A stretch of 64,000 nucleotides of DNA from Methanoregulaceae archaeon (GCA_020850325.1 JADZEW010000008.1:186001-250000), one strand, 5' to 3'; shown: positions 33,239 through 42,280, counted from the stretch's first letter. Made by a program: numbers and translations. Notes: a model not told the origin generated them from the sequence alone.

Positions 33239-33769
33239 CTAAGACGGACGATCGTGATCCATGGGAGGCTCGGCTAATCGCTCCGCACGAAGCTCGTCTA
33301 TGCGCAGCTGGACATGCTTCCGTGTCGTGAGTAGCCCTATGCGAAGCTTGTAGACTTGAGCCATGTGTCGCGATGCGATGGACTGCATGATCGCGTAGCC
33401 GAGCACCCCGCAACAGAACACGGAGTTCACGCCCATGAGGACCGACGAAGCCACCGCGACTCCCAGCGGCCACCCCATCCCCTCGCCGATCCGACGAATC
33501 GGGCGGTAACTGAGCAGGGCAATCGCCGTGCACATGATGATCAGCCACAGAAAGCCGAAGAACTCCAGTGCAAGCCAACCCGACCTACTTGTGGGGTGGG
33601 CCGTCGATAAGATGCCAAGGGGCAGCATGATCAAGATGTTCGCGACAAACACGTACGACAGGCCGAAGTAGCCGTCAGCAAGCGCCTGCAGGAGGTCGGG
33701 GTCCAGTTGCTCGTCGCCGGGCCGGTGATACCGCGCGTATCGAACTCCGTCGGGCGGTGTGTCGCTCAT
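33239..33769 (-). CDS. Hypothetical membrane protein
   Basis: A 176-aa protein I do not recognise. It has an acidic N terminus and three hydrophobic segments (about residues 35-56, 68-86 and 100-128), the last with CCG in NSVFCCGVLGYAIMQ, then a basic soluble tail of 45 residues (LTTRKHVQLRIDELRAERL). A TAGAAT box lies seven bases before the ATG. It sits between hflX and galE on the same strand, but the pairing gives no functional clue. Confidence 0.68.
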   Translation of the reverse strand: MSDTPPDGVRYARYHRPGDEQLDPDLLQALADGYFGLSYVFVANILIMLPLGILSTAHPTSRSGWLALEFFGFLWLIIMCTAIALLSYRPIRRIGEGMGWPLGVAVASSVLMGVNSVFCCGVLGYAIMQSIASRHMAQVYKLRIGLLTTRKHVQLRIDELRAERLAEPPMDHDRPS

Positions 33770-33776
33770 GATCGGG

Positions 33777-33782
33777 ATTCTA
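33777..33782 (-). promoter_or_regulatory. Putative -10 box (TAGAAT), leaderless start of the hypothetical membrane protein
   Basis: TAGAAT on the minus strand ends seven bases before the ATG at 33769 and lies in the gap after the hflX stop. Confidence 0.45.
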
Positions 33783-33784
33783 GC

Positions 33785-35032
33785 CTAAGCCTGTGAAGAC
33801 TCGGCGGGTACCGGCCACCGCTCGAACTTCTGCCGCATCTCGTGCACCAGTTCCGCCTCAATGTAGATGCCGTCTTCGCGGTATTCCAGCTTGAGCACTC
33901 GGCCAAAGTCGTAGCACTCCTGGATCGTATTCGACTCGGAGTAGGGGACCAACGCGACCACGCGTCCAAGGAGCGATTGCACTTGATCGACGATCGCCTG
34001 GATGAGCCCGTCCATGCCCTCACCGGTGTGCGCGCTCATCGCAATCGACCCCGGCCAAATCCGCATCGACTCCTCCATCACGGTTCTTGCGACGTTGTCG
34101 AGAAGGTCGATCTTGTTGAAGACGAGGATCGTCGGCTTGTCGCCGGCTCCTAGGGCCTCGAGGGTCTCGAGGACTGAGCCGTGCTGCAAATCCCAAGCCG
34201 GATGGCTCGCATCGATGAGCAGAATCAAGAAGTCCGCGAAGACAACCTCTTCCAGCGTGGATCGGAACGCGGCAACGAGGTTGGTCGGCAAGTTTCGGAT
34301 GAAGCCAACGGTATCGGTCAGGAATAGGGCATAGCCTTCGGGAAGATCGACCTTCCGGGTCGTTGGGTCGAGGGTCGCAAACGGCATCGCGTCGGCGAGC
34401 AGCTCGGTCCCAGACATCCGATTCATCAGCGTGGATTTGCCCGCGCTGGTGTATCCGACAATCGAAGCGAAGGGAAACGGGTGCTTCCGCCGGCTCGCGC
34501 GTTGCTGTCCGCGATGTCGTCCGACTTCCTCGATCTCTTCGTTCAGCCTTGCGATCCGGTCGCGCACCATGCGGCGGTCGGTTTCCAGCTTGGTTTCACC
34601 GGGACCGCGCATGCCGATACCACCCTTCTGGCGTTCGAACTTGGTGTAAACCGCCATCAGCTTGGGCATCATGTAGCTCAGCTGGGCGAGCTCGACCTGG
34701 AGCATGCCCTCCCGAGTCCGCGCTCGGCGGGCAAAGATGTCGAGAATCAACTGGGTGCGATCGACGACTCGCTTCTGAAGCGCCTCTTCGAGGTTGCGCT
34801 GCTGCATGCCGCTGATTTCGGCGTCGATGAGCACCAAATCGGCACCCGTTTCGGCAGCAAGAAGCGCGACCTCTTGGACTTTGCCCTTCCCTAGATACGT
34901 GCCTTTGTAGGGTCGGTCGAGACGTTGACGGATGCTGGCGACGGGCTCAACGCCCGCCGCTTCGCACAATCCCTCAAGTTCGGCTTCGACATGAGGATCT
35001 TCGGAGTCATCCTCATTGATGTACACGAGCAC
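33785..35032 (-). CDS. hflX: GTPase HflX
   Basis: A 415-aa ribosome-associated TRAFAC GTPase that splits stalled 70S ribosomes. The N-terminal HflX domain (1-200) has the family stretch RLDRPYKGTYLGKGKVQE, LVLIDAEISGMQQRNLEEAL and KGGIGMRGPGETKLETDRR. The G domain has GYTSAGKSTLMN (G1), ATLDPTTRKV (G2), LTDTVGFIRNLP (G3) and NKIDLL (G4). The start codon is uncertain: GTG at 35032 is used, but the upstream codons (EVPIERA) look like natural HflX sequence, so a non-standard start such as CTG at 35077 is possible. The WD40 gene ends 47 bases upstream. Confidence 0.95.
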   Translation of the reverse strand: MLVYINEDDSEDPHVEAELEGLCEAAGVEPVASIRQRLDRPYKGTYLGKGKVQEVALLAAETGADLVLIDAEISGMQQRNLEEALQKRVVDRTQLILDIFARRARTREGMLQVELAQLSYMMPKLMAVYTKFERQKGGIGMRGPGETKLETDRRMVRDRIARLNEEIEEVGRHRGQQRASRRKHPFPFASIVGYTSAGKSTLMNRMSGTELLADAMPFATLDPTTRKVDLPEGYALFLTDTVGFIRNLPTNLVAAFRSTLEEVVFADFLILLIDASHPAWDLQHGSVLETLEALGAGDKPTILVFNKIDLLDNVARTVMEESMRIWPGSIAMSAHTGEGMDGLIQAIVDQVQSLLGRVVALVPYSESNTIQECYDFGRVLKLEYREDGIYIEAELVHEMRQKFERWPVPAESSQA

Positions 35033-35078
35033 GGCGCGCTCGATCGGAACCTCGTGACTGACCGTGCCCTTGGCCAGT

Positions 35079-36110
35079 TCAGCCTCCCCGCTTCTTGACC
35101 GACTTCTTGGCCTTGGCTTTGGCTGGCGCGGTCGTAACCGGTGCCTGCACCGGATTCATCACGTGAACCACAACGTTGTCGGCGATGTCCACGGTCAGCA
35201 GGTACTTGCCGTCAGCGGTGAACACCAGGGGTGAACCCACTGACTTCTGCTCTGGGATCGTGGCCACCGGCTGGTAGTTGAACGGATTCCAGACTTTGAC
35301 CGTGCGATCGCTTGAGGAGGTTACGACCCACCTACCGTTCGGCGAGAAGATCGCATTGACGACCCAATCTTCGTGGCCCTTGAAGTTGCCGAGTCGTTGC
35401 ATCGACTTCATGTCGAAGAGCGAGGCGTTGTTATCGCGCCCAGCGCTGAGCGCGCGGGTGGCAGCAGGGTTGAAATCGACGGCGAGCGCGCCTTGTCCAC
35501 CATGTGCCGTCAGCCAGCCCCGCATCGTCTTCTGAGCGGTGTACAGCCGGCTACCTTGCTGCAGGGTCGCGATGCCGACATCGTTGGTCTTGCCGATGAA
35601 CTTGGCACCATAGTAGTTTGCACCGTTCCCGGGAAGGATGATCCGCTCTCGCTTGAGGTCCTTTAGATCCCAGATCTTGACCACATCGTCTTGGCCCGTG
35701 CTCACCAACTGGTTCGAAGCTGCGTTGAAGTCCAGGTTCTGGATGGGGCGTGTATGCCCGGAAATCTCGGCCGTGCGAGCCCAGGTCTTGGTATTCCACA
35801 GATAAATCTTGGCTCGCTCGTCTCCGCTCGCGATGCGCGTGCCGTCCCGACTCCATGCGATGGCCTGGACCGGGCGGGTGTGCCCTTGCAGGACCTTGAC
35901 CGTTTGGCGGGTGGCGGCGTCGATGATGCGGATGGTGTTGTCCTCCATCCCAAGCGCCACTCGGCTACCCGTCGGAGCCGCCGCCATGCTGACCGCGCGA
36001 ACCCCCAACATCGGTCGGCTGGCGGCCATTCCAAACCCAACCGCGACCGGAGCCGGAGTTTGCGCAACCCCACTGAATGCCAATACAACTAATGATCCAA
36101 GCATAAACAA
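35079..36110 (-). CDS. Exported WD40-repeat protein
   Basis: A 343-aa protein with a signal peptide (MLGSLVVLAFSGVAQ) and about seven WD40-type blades. Recognisable units include VKVLQGHTRPVQAIAWSRDG, AEISGHTRPIQNLDF ending KIWDLKD, and FKGHEDWVVNAIFSPNG ending KVWNPFN. The C-terminal tail is Lys/Ala rich (KAKAKKSVKKRGG). Such propellers are usually protein-interaction scaffolds; no partner is evident. A weak GGAGGG Shine-Dalgarno precedes the ATG. It follows dnaN by 61 bases. Confidence 0.86.
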   Translation of the reverse strand: MFMLGSLVVLAFSGVAQTPAPVAVGFGMAASRPMLGVRAVSMAAAPTGSRVALGMEDNTIRIIDAATRQTVKVLQGHTRPVQAIAWSRDGTRIASGDERAKIYLWNTKTWARTAEISGHTRPIQNLDFNAASNQLVSTGQDDVVKIWDLKDLKRERIILPGNGANYYGAKFIGKTNDVGIATLQQGSRLYTAQKTMRGWLTAHGGQGALAVDFNPAATRALSAGRDNNASLFDMKSMQRLGNFKGHEDWVVNAIFSPNGRWVVTSSSDRTVKVWNPFNYQPVATIPEQKSVGSPLVFTADGKYLLTVDIADNVVVHVMNPVQAPVTTAPAKAKAKKSVKKRGG

Positions 36111-36171
36111 CAGCCCTCCATGACCAGCCTTTCTACGGCCAATCGTAGGACGTCCGCTCCCTTTTCGGGTT

Positions 36172-37272
36172 TCAGAAAAGCGCCATCGGCATAATCACGC
36201 ACAGATACGATTCATCGTCGGTTGGGCGGAATACAGCAGCTCGCGAATTCTCCGTCATTTCGATGCGCACCCCGGGGCCCTTCACGACGCCAAGCGCGTC
36301 GCGGATGAACGTGCCGTTGAACGCAATCTCGATGTCCCCGTTCTGAGGCAGCATCGTGACCTGCTCCTTCGCCTCGCCTCGCTCGTCCGACCGTGCGGTC
36401 AGCAGCAGCTGATCGCCGTTGCCGCTCATCCGGATGCGGAAGGCATTGTCCCGAGCCAGAATGAGCACGCGCTTGACGCGCTCTTGAAGCTGATCAACCT
36501 CGACGCGCCAGGCGCGGGTGAATTCGCTCGGAACCACGCGTTCCCAGTTGGGATACGTGCCCGCCAAGAGCTGGGACACAATACGCGCGCCCGAGGACTC
36601 AACGCCGAGGCGCCCGCCGCCGAAGCGAATCGTGACTTCCTCATCGTCGCCGATTGGCAAGTTCTTGATCGCGCGCAACGCGCGCTCCGGCACCACTGCG
36701 GTGATGTTCGAACCGATGCCTTCCTGAGCGACCCGTTTTACGGCGAGTCGGTGAGTATCGGTCGCGACCAAGGTGAGGGTCGCGCCGTCGTACTGGAAGA
36801 GCACGCCGGTAAGAATCGGTCGGTGCGAATCGGTCGATACGGCAAACAGGACGCTATCGACCGCATCCTTGAACATGCCCATTTTGAGCGTGAGTTCACC
36901 CTCGCCGCCAAAGCTGGGCGCCTCGGGGAAGTCGCTGGGCTCGTGCGTGAGCACTCGGTACTCCGAGGCTCCTTGCTTCAGAAGCATGCCTTGCGTATCC
37001 GAGGTTTGCAGCTGGATGTCGCCGTCCGGGAGGTTGCTGACGAGATCGTTGATCAACTTTGCGGGCACGCAGATGGCGCCCTCCTCATCGGTCATGCACG
37101 GCAACCGCCGCTCGACCCACATTTCACCATCGCAGCCGAGAACGCGCATGCCGGTCGCATCAGCCTCCAGCTTCAGGTTCTGAAGGATCGCGATCGGCGA
37201 GCGGCCGCTCGCCGCGGCATTGGCGGCGCTTACCGCCTCAAACAACTCCTTGCGGGGACAATCAACTCTCAT
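36172..37272 (-). CDS. dnaN: DNA polymerase III beta subunit (sliding clamp)
   Basis: A 366-aa clamp of three topologically similar domains. Matches include an N-terminal MRVDCPRKELFEAVSAAN, AGTYPNWERVVP (domain 2/3 region), STDSHRPILTGVLF, TDTHRLAVKR and a C terminus ending VIMPMAL. It encircles DNA and tethers polymerase III. The gene starts two bases after the stop of a small ECF-partner gene, so it is co-transcribed with an ECF sigma factor. dnaA, recF and gyrB, the usual neighbours, are absent. This could be the only dnaN of the genome or a second copy; the window cannot tell. Confidence 0.96.
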   Translation of the reverse strand: MRVDCPRKELFEAVSAANAAASGRSPIAILQNLKLEADATGMRVLGCDGEMWVERRLPCMTDEEGAICVPAKLINDLVSNLPDGDIQLQTSDTQGMLLKQGASEYRVLTHEPSDFPEAPSFGGEGELTLKMGMFKDAVDSVLFAVSTDSHRPILTGVLFQYDGATLTLVATDTHRLAVKRVAQEGIGSNITAVVPERALRAIKNLPIGDDEEVTIRFGGGRLGVESSGARIVSQLLAGTYPNWERVVPSEFTRAWRVEVDQLQERVKRVLILARDNAFRIRMSGNGDQLLLTARSDERGEAKEQVTMLPQNGDIEIAFNGTFIRDALGVVKGPGVRIEMTENSRAAVFRPTDDESYLCVIMPMALF

Positions 37273-37274
37273 AT

Positions 37275-37556
37275 TCAGCCTTGAATGGGTAGGTACAGCT
37301 GCAGGTGCGTCGGGTCGGGCGAGCGTTGCGCCTCGACTCCCTTCGCGTACAGCCGCATCAGAACCCGTTGATAGGATTCTTCGGTGAACTCAGGAGCGGG
37401 TTCTGATCGAAGGGCTTCGACCGTCGCTCGCATCGTCAGCATATCCGTCTTCAGTTCCGGATCGGTCAGTGCGACCGATTCCAGTTCGGCTTCGAGTTCT
37501 TCCGTGAGCTCTTGTCCGGCGTACAGGTCAACCAGTTTTCGATAAACGTCGTTCAT
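37275..37556 (-). CDS. Small soluble partner of ECF sigma factor (module 2), possible anti-sigma factor
   Basis: A 93-aa acidic helical protein (MNDVYRKLVDLYAGQELTE, then LESVALTDPELKTDMLTM) without cysteines or membrane segment. Its ATG overlaps the sigma stop as ATGA, so it is translationally coupled. The first 40 residues resemble the helical anti-sigma domain seen in module 1 (ELAFGDLDAAEAERL), but it lacks the membrane anchor. No family was recognised; the anti-sigma role is inferred from position. The upstream extension of the frame runs antisense-like through the sigma gene and is discarded. Confidence 0.65.
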   Translation of the reverse strand: MNDVYRKLVDLYAGQELTEELEAELESVALTDPELKTDMLTMRATVEALRSEPAPEFTEESYQRVLMRLYAKGVEAQRSPDPTHLQLYLPIQG

Positions 37557-38098
37557 CTCCGTATCTCCATTGCGGCACCGAGCTTGTCTTTGAGCGCTCG
37601 GCGGCCGCGGTAAAGCCGTGATTTCAGGGCCGGGACGCTGATCTTCAGCACCTCGGCCGCTTCTCTCGCGGGCATGTCCTCCAAATCGCAGAGGACCAAG
37701 GGGTCGCGGTACTCGATCGGCAGGTCTTGGAGAGCCTGCTGCACCGTAACGCGCAAAGTGGTCCGCTCCTCCGATCCGCTGTATTGAGCGTCGGCTGGGA
37801 GTTCGAGCAACTTGTGCTGGCGCAACTTGTCGATACACAGATTGCGGGCGATGCGGAATAGCCACGTCCTGAAGGCTCCGTCCGCTCGCAGCTCAGAGGA
37901 ACGCCGTAAGACCCTGAGAAAGGTCTCCGACGTCGCATCCTCCGCGTCGCTGCGATTCCCCAACATCCGATAGGTGTATCGGAAGATTCGATCACCGTAC
38001 ATCTCATAGATGCCGCCCAACGCGTTGGGATCGCCCTTAGCAAGGGCGTCCAACCAGCGCTTCTCCGCTTGTGAGTCTTGCAAGGCGTCATTCGGCAT
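37553..38098 (-). CDS. ECF RNA polymerase sigma factor (module 2)
   Basis: A 181-aa ECF sigma factor from the ATG at 38098 (an ATG six codons upstream is the alternative). Region 2: IYEMYGDRIFRYTYRMLGN, SDAEDATSETFLRVLRR, FRTWLFRIARNLCIDKLR. Region 4: LQDLPIEYRDPLVLCDLE, AREAAEVLKISVPALKSRLYRGRRALK. It heads the unit sigma, small partner, dnaN, with the WD40 gene and hflX further on. A GTAAAAT-like element about 40 bases upstream (near 38140) may belong to its promoter. Confidence 0.93.
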   Translation of the reverse strand: MPNDALQDSQAEKRWLDALAKGDPNALGGIYEMYGDRIFRYTYRMLGNRSDAEDATSETFLRVLRRSSELRADGAFRTWLFRIARNLCIDKLRQHKLLELPADAQYSGSEERTTLRVTVQQALQDLPIEYRDPLVLCDLEDMPAREAAEVLKISVPALKSRLYRGRRALKDKLGAAMEIRR

Positions 38099-38220
38099 AG
38101 GGAAAGACGGACGCACCCTTCCGATGGATGCGCGGGCCGTATTTTACACACGTGGGGCGCCCTCGGTTCTCCAGATGAGCGCGATTCTCGCGAATCTGTC
38201 AAACCTGACGCCGCGAATGC

Positions 38221-38691
38221 TCAGAACTTGCCCGATCGCAAGCGTTCGACCTCGCGCCGAGCATCGTCTTTGGCGAGTTGCTGTCGCTTGTCGTATTGCT
38301 TCTTACCGCGAGCGAGGGCGATCTCGACCTTAACCCGGCCATTCTTAAAGTAGATCCGGGTCGGCACGATCGTCAGGCCCTTTTCCAAAGCCCGCCGGTC
38401 GATCAGTGCAATCTCTTTGGCGTGAAGCAGGAGCTTGCGATCGCGGCGCCTCTCCGGCTTGTACGCGGTGGCGTGCTCATAGGGCTCGATGTCGAGTTCC
38501 ATCAGCCACGCCTCGCCGTTGTGGAAGCGCACGAACGCATCGACCATGTTCACGCGGCCGAGCCAGATGCTCTTCACTTCCGAACCGACAAGGGCGATGC
38601 CCGCCTCCCAGGTATCCAGCAGTTCGTAATCGTGCCGCGCTTTGCGGTTCACGATCGAGCGAGGTTCGTTGCTGGACTTCGAGTTTGCCAT
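38221..38691 (-). CDS. smpB: SsrA-binding protein
   Basis: A 156-aa SmpB that brings tmRNA to stalled ribosomes. Conserved segments: VNRKARHDYELLDTWEAGIALVG, SEVKSIWLGRVNMVDAFV, the basic RRRDRKLLLHAKEI loop, KGLTIVPTRIYFKNGRVKVEIALARGKKQYDKR and the basic C-terminal tail. No ssrA gene was recognised nearby. A TAGAAT box lies nine bases before the ATG. Confidence 0.97.
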   Translation of the reverse strand: MANSKSSNEPRSIVNRKARHDYELLDTWEAGIALVGSEVKSIWLGRVNMVDAFVRFHNGEAWLMELDIEPYEHATAYKPERRRDRKLLLHAKEIALIDRRALEKGLTIVPTRIYFKNGRVKVEIALARGKKQYDKRQQLAKDDARREVERLRSGKF

Positions 38692-38700
38692 GGGCGGAAC

Positions 38701-38741
38701 ATTCTACCGTTCGGGGGTGTTTACTCCCGCGTAGGTAGAAT
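38701..38741. promoter_or_regulatory. Divergent promoter region, smpB and FKBP lipoprotein
   Basis: Two TAGAAT hexamers point away from each other: one on the minus strand at 38706-38701, nine bases before smpB, and one on the plus strand at 38736-38741, eight bases before the FKBP gene. Both imply very short or absent leaders. The CGTAGGTAGAATTTACG stretch carries the plus-strand box. Confidence 0.4.
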
Positions 38742-38749
38742 TTACGCTT

Positions 38750-39571
38750 ATGAACCGCATTTCCTTCATTCTTGCCGCGATCGGATTCGCGGCTGTGCTC
38801 TCCGGATGCAAAGGCGGTGAGGAAAAGACCCCCGAGCAGGGTGGCCAAACCACGAGCAGCGACAAGCCGCCGACCGATGGATTGAAGGAACTCATCAAGG
38901 AAGACGTCAAGGTCGGCAAGGGAACGCGGTTCCATCCGAACGTGAAACCCATCGCGGCGGGTGACTTGGTGTGGGTCGTTTACACCGGCAAGTTCAAGGA
39001 TGGCAAGGTTTTCGATACGAACGACCCCAAGCAGAAGGAAGGAGCCAAACCGTTCGCATTTACGGTGGGCGTCGGCCAGGTGATCAAGGGTTGGGATGAA
39101 GGCATCGTCGGCATGTTGCCCGGCGGCGAGCGCAAGTTGTCTGTCCCGTTTGCGCTGGGCTACAACGAGCGCGAGTTGCCCAACATCCCGAAATACACCG
39201 ATCTCTACTTCGACGTCAAGGTGCTCGACTACGTGAAGGCGGGCGAAGAGCGCACCTACGGGGTGTACGACCAGAAGAAGGGCACCGGCAAGACGGTGAC
39301 GGAGAACAGCGTGGTCCATCTTCACACGGTGATCAGCGACTGCGCAGGCAACTTGATCGAGGACAGCCGAAAGGCCGGCGATGCGATCAAGGTGACATTG
39401 GGCAAAGAAGAGACCTTCCCGGTCATCGAGGATGGTCTGTTGGGCATGAAGGCTGGTGGTATCCGTGAACTGGCCGTGCCTCCGATCCTCGGATTCCGAA
39501 CGGACCCCGGGTCGGGCATGGACGCGCAGACGCTGTTTTACGTGACGCTGATTCTCGAGAAGGTCGAATAG
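38750..39571 (+). CDS. FKBP-type peptidyl-prolyl isomerase lipoprotein, two domains
   Basis: A 273-aa lipoprotein: signal peptide with lipobox LSGC (Cys at residue 20), a short acidic linker, then two FKBP domains. Domain 1 (about 45-163) is intact: GDLVWVVYTGKFKDGKVFDTN, FTVGVGQVIKGWDEGIVGM, GGERKLSVPFALGY. Domain 2 (about 165-273) keeps EDSRKAGDAIKVTLG and LLGMKAGGIRELAVPPILGF but has fewer active-site aromatics. It probably folds proline-containing envelope proteins. Confidence 0.92.
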   Translation: MNRISFILAAIGFAAVLSGCKGGEEKTPEQGGQTTSSDKPPTDGLKELIKEDVKVGKGTRFHPNVKPIAAGDLVWVVYTGKFKDGKVFDTNDPKQKEGAKPFAFTVGVGQVIKGWDEGIVGMLPGGERKLSVPFALGYNERELPNIPKYTDLYFDVKVLDYVKAGEERTYGVYDQKKGTGKTVTENSVVHLHTVISDCAGNLIEDSRKAGDAIKVTLGKEETFPVIEDGLLGMKAGGIRELAVPPILGFRTDPGSGMDAQTLFYVTLILEKVE

Positions 39572-39588
39572 GGCGAGTTTCCCTCGCC
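39572..39588 (+). terminator. Weak hairpin after the FKBP gene
   Basis: A 6-bp GGCGAG/CTCGCC stem with a 5-base loop begins right after the stop codon. No T-run follows, so termination is uncertain. The remaining roughly 215 bases to 39805 hold no gene I can support; one open frame there lacks a start signal and any protein-like features. Confidence 0.25.
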
Positions 39589-39805
39589 TGGTCGCACTTG
39601 AGGCGGTCTGATTTGGCGAGGGCACTATGCGCGAGTTCTCAATCACCTCTTCAGGGTGCAGCATGATCCGATGCAGCTTCCAGGGCTTCGCCTTGTCGAT
39701 TTCCTTTCGCGCCCATGGCGCTAGGCAAAATGGTCGGCCGCCGCAAGTTCTCCCTGAACCGTGTTCAGGCGAGTTGCCGTTGACCTTCTTGCGGAATCGA
39801 CCATC

Positions 39806-40903
39806 TCAACTCACCCTCAGCCGAGCGATCCGCGCTTCCAGCGCCGGGTGCGAGATGAACGGTTCTTCCCAGGGTAGCCAGCGATCGGGGATGCCTCCGC
39901 GCAGGTGCAGCTTGGTGAGCCCGTCCGAGATGGCGTCGGCGGAGGTCAACTCCGCGGCGTATCGATCGGCCCGATGCTCGATCTCCTTCTTGCGGCCCGA
40001 ACTGATGAAGCCGCCGACCAAGAGGCCGATTCGCCCGGCGAGCACCGCCGTCATGAGTTGAGCGAACGTCAGATCGGGGCCGGAGACCATCACCACCCCC
40101 ACCAACCCCAGCCAGGCCAATCCGCCGGTCAAGCGGCTGAGGTTCTGATAGCGGGGAACATCGTTGTGTTTCAGATGGGCCAACTCATGACTGACGACGG
40201 CCAAAACTTCGTGCTCCTCGAGACTGGAAATCGGCCCGAACAACACCACACGATTGCCCGATATGGCCATCGCATTGAAAATCGTTCCGGGAGACCAACC
40301 GACCCAGCTCACCTTGATCCCCGATCTCTCGATCAGCGACTCGATGGCGGGGAACTTGTCGATCGCGCTGGGTTTGCGAAAAATGTATGCGTAGGCCGCG
40401 GTGTTCGCGGCGGACCAAGAGAGGGCCACAAGCGCCATCACGACGGCGATCTTAAGCTGGAACATCGGCACGACGATGGCGGCGGCAACCGCCGCGGCAA
40501 GCACCACACTCATGGCCCCCAAGACAACCCAACCTAACTTCGGGTCATCTTTGACCTCCGCATCGGCTCCAGCAAAAGGAGCGATCTTGATGAACCGTAT
40601 CTGCCGGACCTTGTCGGCAATGACCATTGCTAGGACGGATGTTCCAACGGAGAGCATCAGCAGTGACTTGCCAAGAGGGTCGATGATGCGATGGGGAGGG
40701 GCAAGCAACAGCGCGCCGAGCGTGAACACGGCCAAGCCCACTTCGAACGCCAGCCGAATCGTACCGACCTTCGACCAGGTTAGCCATATTCGCTTGAACC
40801 CATCTTCGGGATCGGTGTCCGCGGCTACGGGATACTGGCGTAGATAAATGCAGGCCACGATGCCGGCGAGGCAAACCGCCGCGAGCAACTCCCAGACAAT
40901 CAT
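39806..40903 (-). CDS. M48 family membrane metalloprotease
   Basis: A 365-aa HtpX-like protein with several membrane helices (about residues 3-20, 50-66, 79-95, 120-160) before the catalytic domain. The zinc site is VVSHELAHLKH (HExxH) with the third ligand Glu in KEIEHRADRYAAEL. A further hydrophobic pair lies between them (LAWLGLVGVVMVSG, LLVGGFISSG). Such proteases remove damaged membrane proteins. The ATG at 40903 has a perfect TATAAT six bases upstream; an upstream start would run through that box and is rejected. Confidence 0.92.
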   Translation of the reverse strand: MIVWELLAAVCLAGIVACIYLRQYPVAADTDPEDGFKRIWLTWSKVGTIRLAFEVGLAVFTLGALLLAPPHRIIDPLGKSLLMLSVGTSVLAMVIADKVRQIRFIKIAPFAGADAEVKDDPKLGWVVLGAMSVVLAAAVAAAIVVPMFQLKIAVVMALVALSWSAANTAAYAYIFRKPSAIDKFPAIESLIERSGIKVSWVGWSPGTIFNAMAISGNRVVLFGPISSLEEHEVLAVVSHELAHLKHNDVPRYQNLSRLTGGLAWLGLVGVVMVSGPDLTFAQLMTAVLAGRIGLLVGGFISSGRKKEIEHRADRYAAELTSADAISDGLTKLHLRGGIPDRWLPWEEPFISHPALEARIARLRVS

Positions 40904-40909
40904 CCCGCC

Positions 40910-40915
40910 ATTATA
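40910..40915 (-). promoter_or_regulatory. -10 box (TATAAT), leaderless start of the M48 protease
   Basis: A consensus TATAAT on the minus strand ends six bases before the ATG at 40903. This is the best single example of the leaderless pattern in the window. Confidence 0.6.
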
Positions 40916-41003
40916 GGTCTCCGGGGGGCAACGTTGACGATCCGTGTCGGCCAAAAGTCGCAGGGAAATGTGGAAAACGTCGAAATCCGGGGCCCCGACG
41001 GAC

Positions 41004-41009
41004 TATAAT
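41004..41009 (+). promoter_or_regulatory. Putative -10 box (TATAAT) of ftsZ
   Basis: TATAAT lies 32 bases before the chosen GTG start of ftsZ and leaves a normal leader that includes a GAGAGG Shine-Dalgarno. No good -35 is seen at 16-18 bases upstream. Confidence 0.5.
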
Positions 41010-41041
41010 CCAGATTCGCGCCCGGCGTGAGAGGTTTATTT

Positions 41042-42265
41042 GTGAGCAATCAGAATGCAGTGATCAAGGTCGTCGGCGTAGGCGGCGGTGGTTCGAATGC
41101 GGTCAATCGAATGATCGAGGCCGCCATTCAAGGCGTCGAGTTCATCGCGATGAACACCGACATCCAGGTGCTCGATCTGAGCACCGCGGCGAAGAAGGTC
41201 CAGCTTGGTCTGAACCTTACCCGCGGGCTTGGCGCGGGCGGCAATCCTGAGATCGGCAAGTCGGCCGCTGAGGAGAGCAAGAACGAGATCCGCAAAGTTC
41301 TCGAGGGCGCAGACATGGTGTTCATCACCGCCGGTATGGGCGGTGGCACGGGCACGGGTGCGGCCCCGGTCGTCGCCGACCTCGCTCGCGAGATCGGCGC
41401 GCTGACGGTTGCGGTCATCACGCGTCCCTTCGGCTTCGAAGGTCCGAAGCGCTCCCGCATGGCCGAGAACGGCGTGACCAGCCTGATGGGCCGCGTTGAC
41501 ACCATCATCACGATTCCCAACGACAAGCTGCTTCACGTGGTCGAGCGCCGCACGACGCTGAAGGAGGCCTTCCGCGTTGCGGACGACGTCCTTCGCCAGG
41601 GCGTGCAGGGCATCAGCGACATCATCACGATTCCCGGCCAGATCAACGTCGACTTCGCCGACGTCCGCGCGGTTATGTCGAGCGCCGGTCCGGCGTTGAT
41701 GGGCATCGGCTACGGCGTGGGCGATCAGCGCGCGCTCCAGGCCGCTCAGGGTGCGACGAACAGCCCGCTCCTCGAGCAGACCATTCACGGCGCGAAGGGC
41801 TTGCTCGTGAACATCACGAGCAGCGAGGACTTGACACTCACCGAGACTTCGGAAGCCATGGCTTATATCCAGAGCCTCTGCGACGTCGACGACGCGAACA
41901 TCTTCTTCGGCACCGTCGTGGACCCCGAGATGGACGGTTCGGTGCGCATCACCGTTCTGGCTACGGGCTTCAACCCCTATTCGAGTGAAGGCCGACGTGT
42001 GGCGGAAGCCACCTACTCGGCCCCGGTCGAGACGCCGACGCCGATGGTGACGTCCGAGCCGGGTGCGCCGACTCAGGTCACTCCTCCGGGACCGTTGCCT
42101 CGGGTCGAGGCTCGCAAGCCGTTCGTGTTCCCGCCGGTGAATATCGCGGGCAGCGATCGGGCCGCCAACCGCACGGGCCAGCAAGACCCGAGCGAGGTTT
42201 ACGACGAGAGCGAGATCGACATCCCCGCGTTCATCCGAGAGCACCGCAAGCGCCAAGGTTCATAA
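41042..42265 (+). CDS. ftsZ: Cell division protein FtsZ
   Basis: A 407-aa tubulin-like GTPase that forms the division ring. The GTPase domain has [20 protein letters not shown], the tubulin signature [12 protein letters not shown], and the T7 loop region [11 protein letters not shown] with the catalytic aspartates. A Pro/Thr/Glu-rich linker (about residues 320-390) leads to the conserved C-terminal peptide [12 protein letters not shown] that binds FtsA or ZipA-like anchors. The GTG at 41042 is placed seven bases after GAGAGG; a GTG five codons upstream overlaps that site. No ftsA, ftsQ or mur gene is adjacent. Confidence 0.97.
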   Translation: MSNQNAVIKVVGVGGGGSNAVNRMIEAAIQGVEFIAMNTDIQVLDLSTAAKKVQLGLNLTRGLGAGGNPEIGKSAAEESKNEIRKVLEGADMVFITAGMGGGTGTGAAPVVADLAREIGALTVAVITRPFGFEGPKRSRMAENGVTSLMGRVDTIITIPNDKLLHVVERRTTLKEAFRVADDVLRQGVQGISDIITIPGQINVDFADVRAVMSSAGPALMGIGYGVGDQRALQAAQGATNSPLLEQTIHGAKGLLVNITSSEDLTLTETSEAMAYIQSLCDVDDANIFFGTVVDPEMDGSVRITVLATGFNPYSSEGRRVAEATYSAPVETPTPMVTSEPGAPTQVTPPGPLPRVEARKPFVFPPVNIAGSDRAANRTGQQDPSEVYDESEIDIPAFIREHRKRQGS

Positions 42266-42280
42266 AGCACGCTGAAAGGA

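Noticed and set aside
39627-40061. A 144-codon plus-strand frame in the gap after the FKBP gene
   Set aside because: It runs into the M48 gene in antisense, has no ribosome-binding site and no domain-like sequence.
41036-42256. A long minus-strand frame covering all of ftsZ
   Set aside because: Antisense shadow of a highly conserved gene caused by strong codon bias; it has no recognisable domain.
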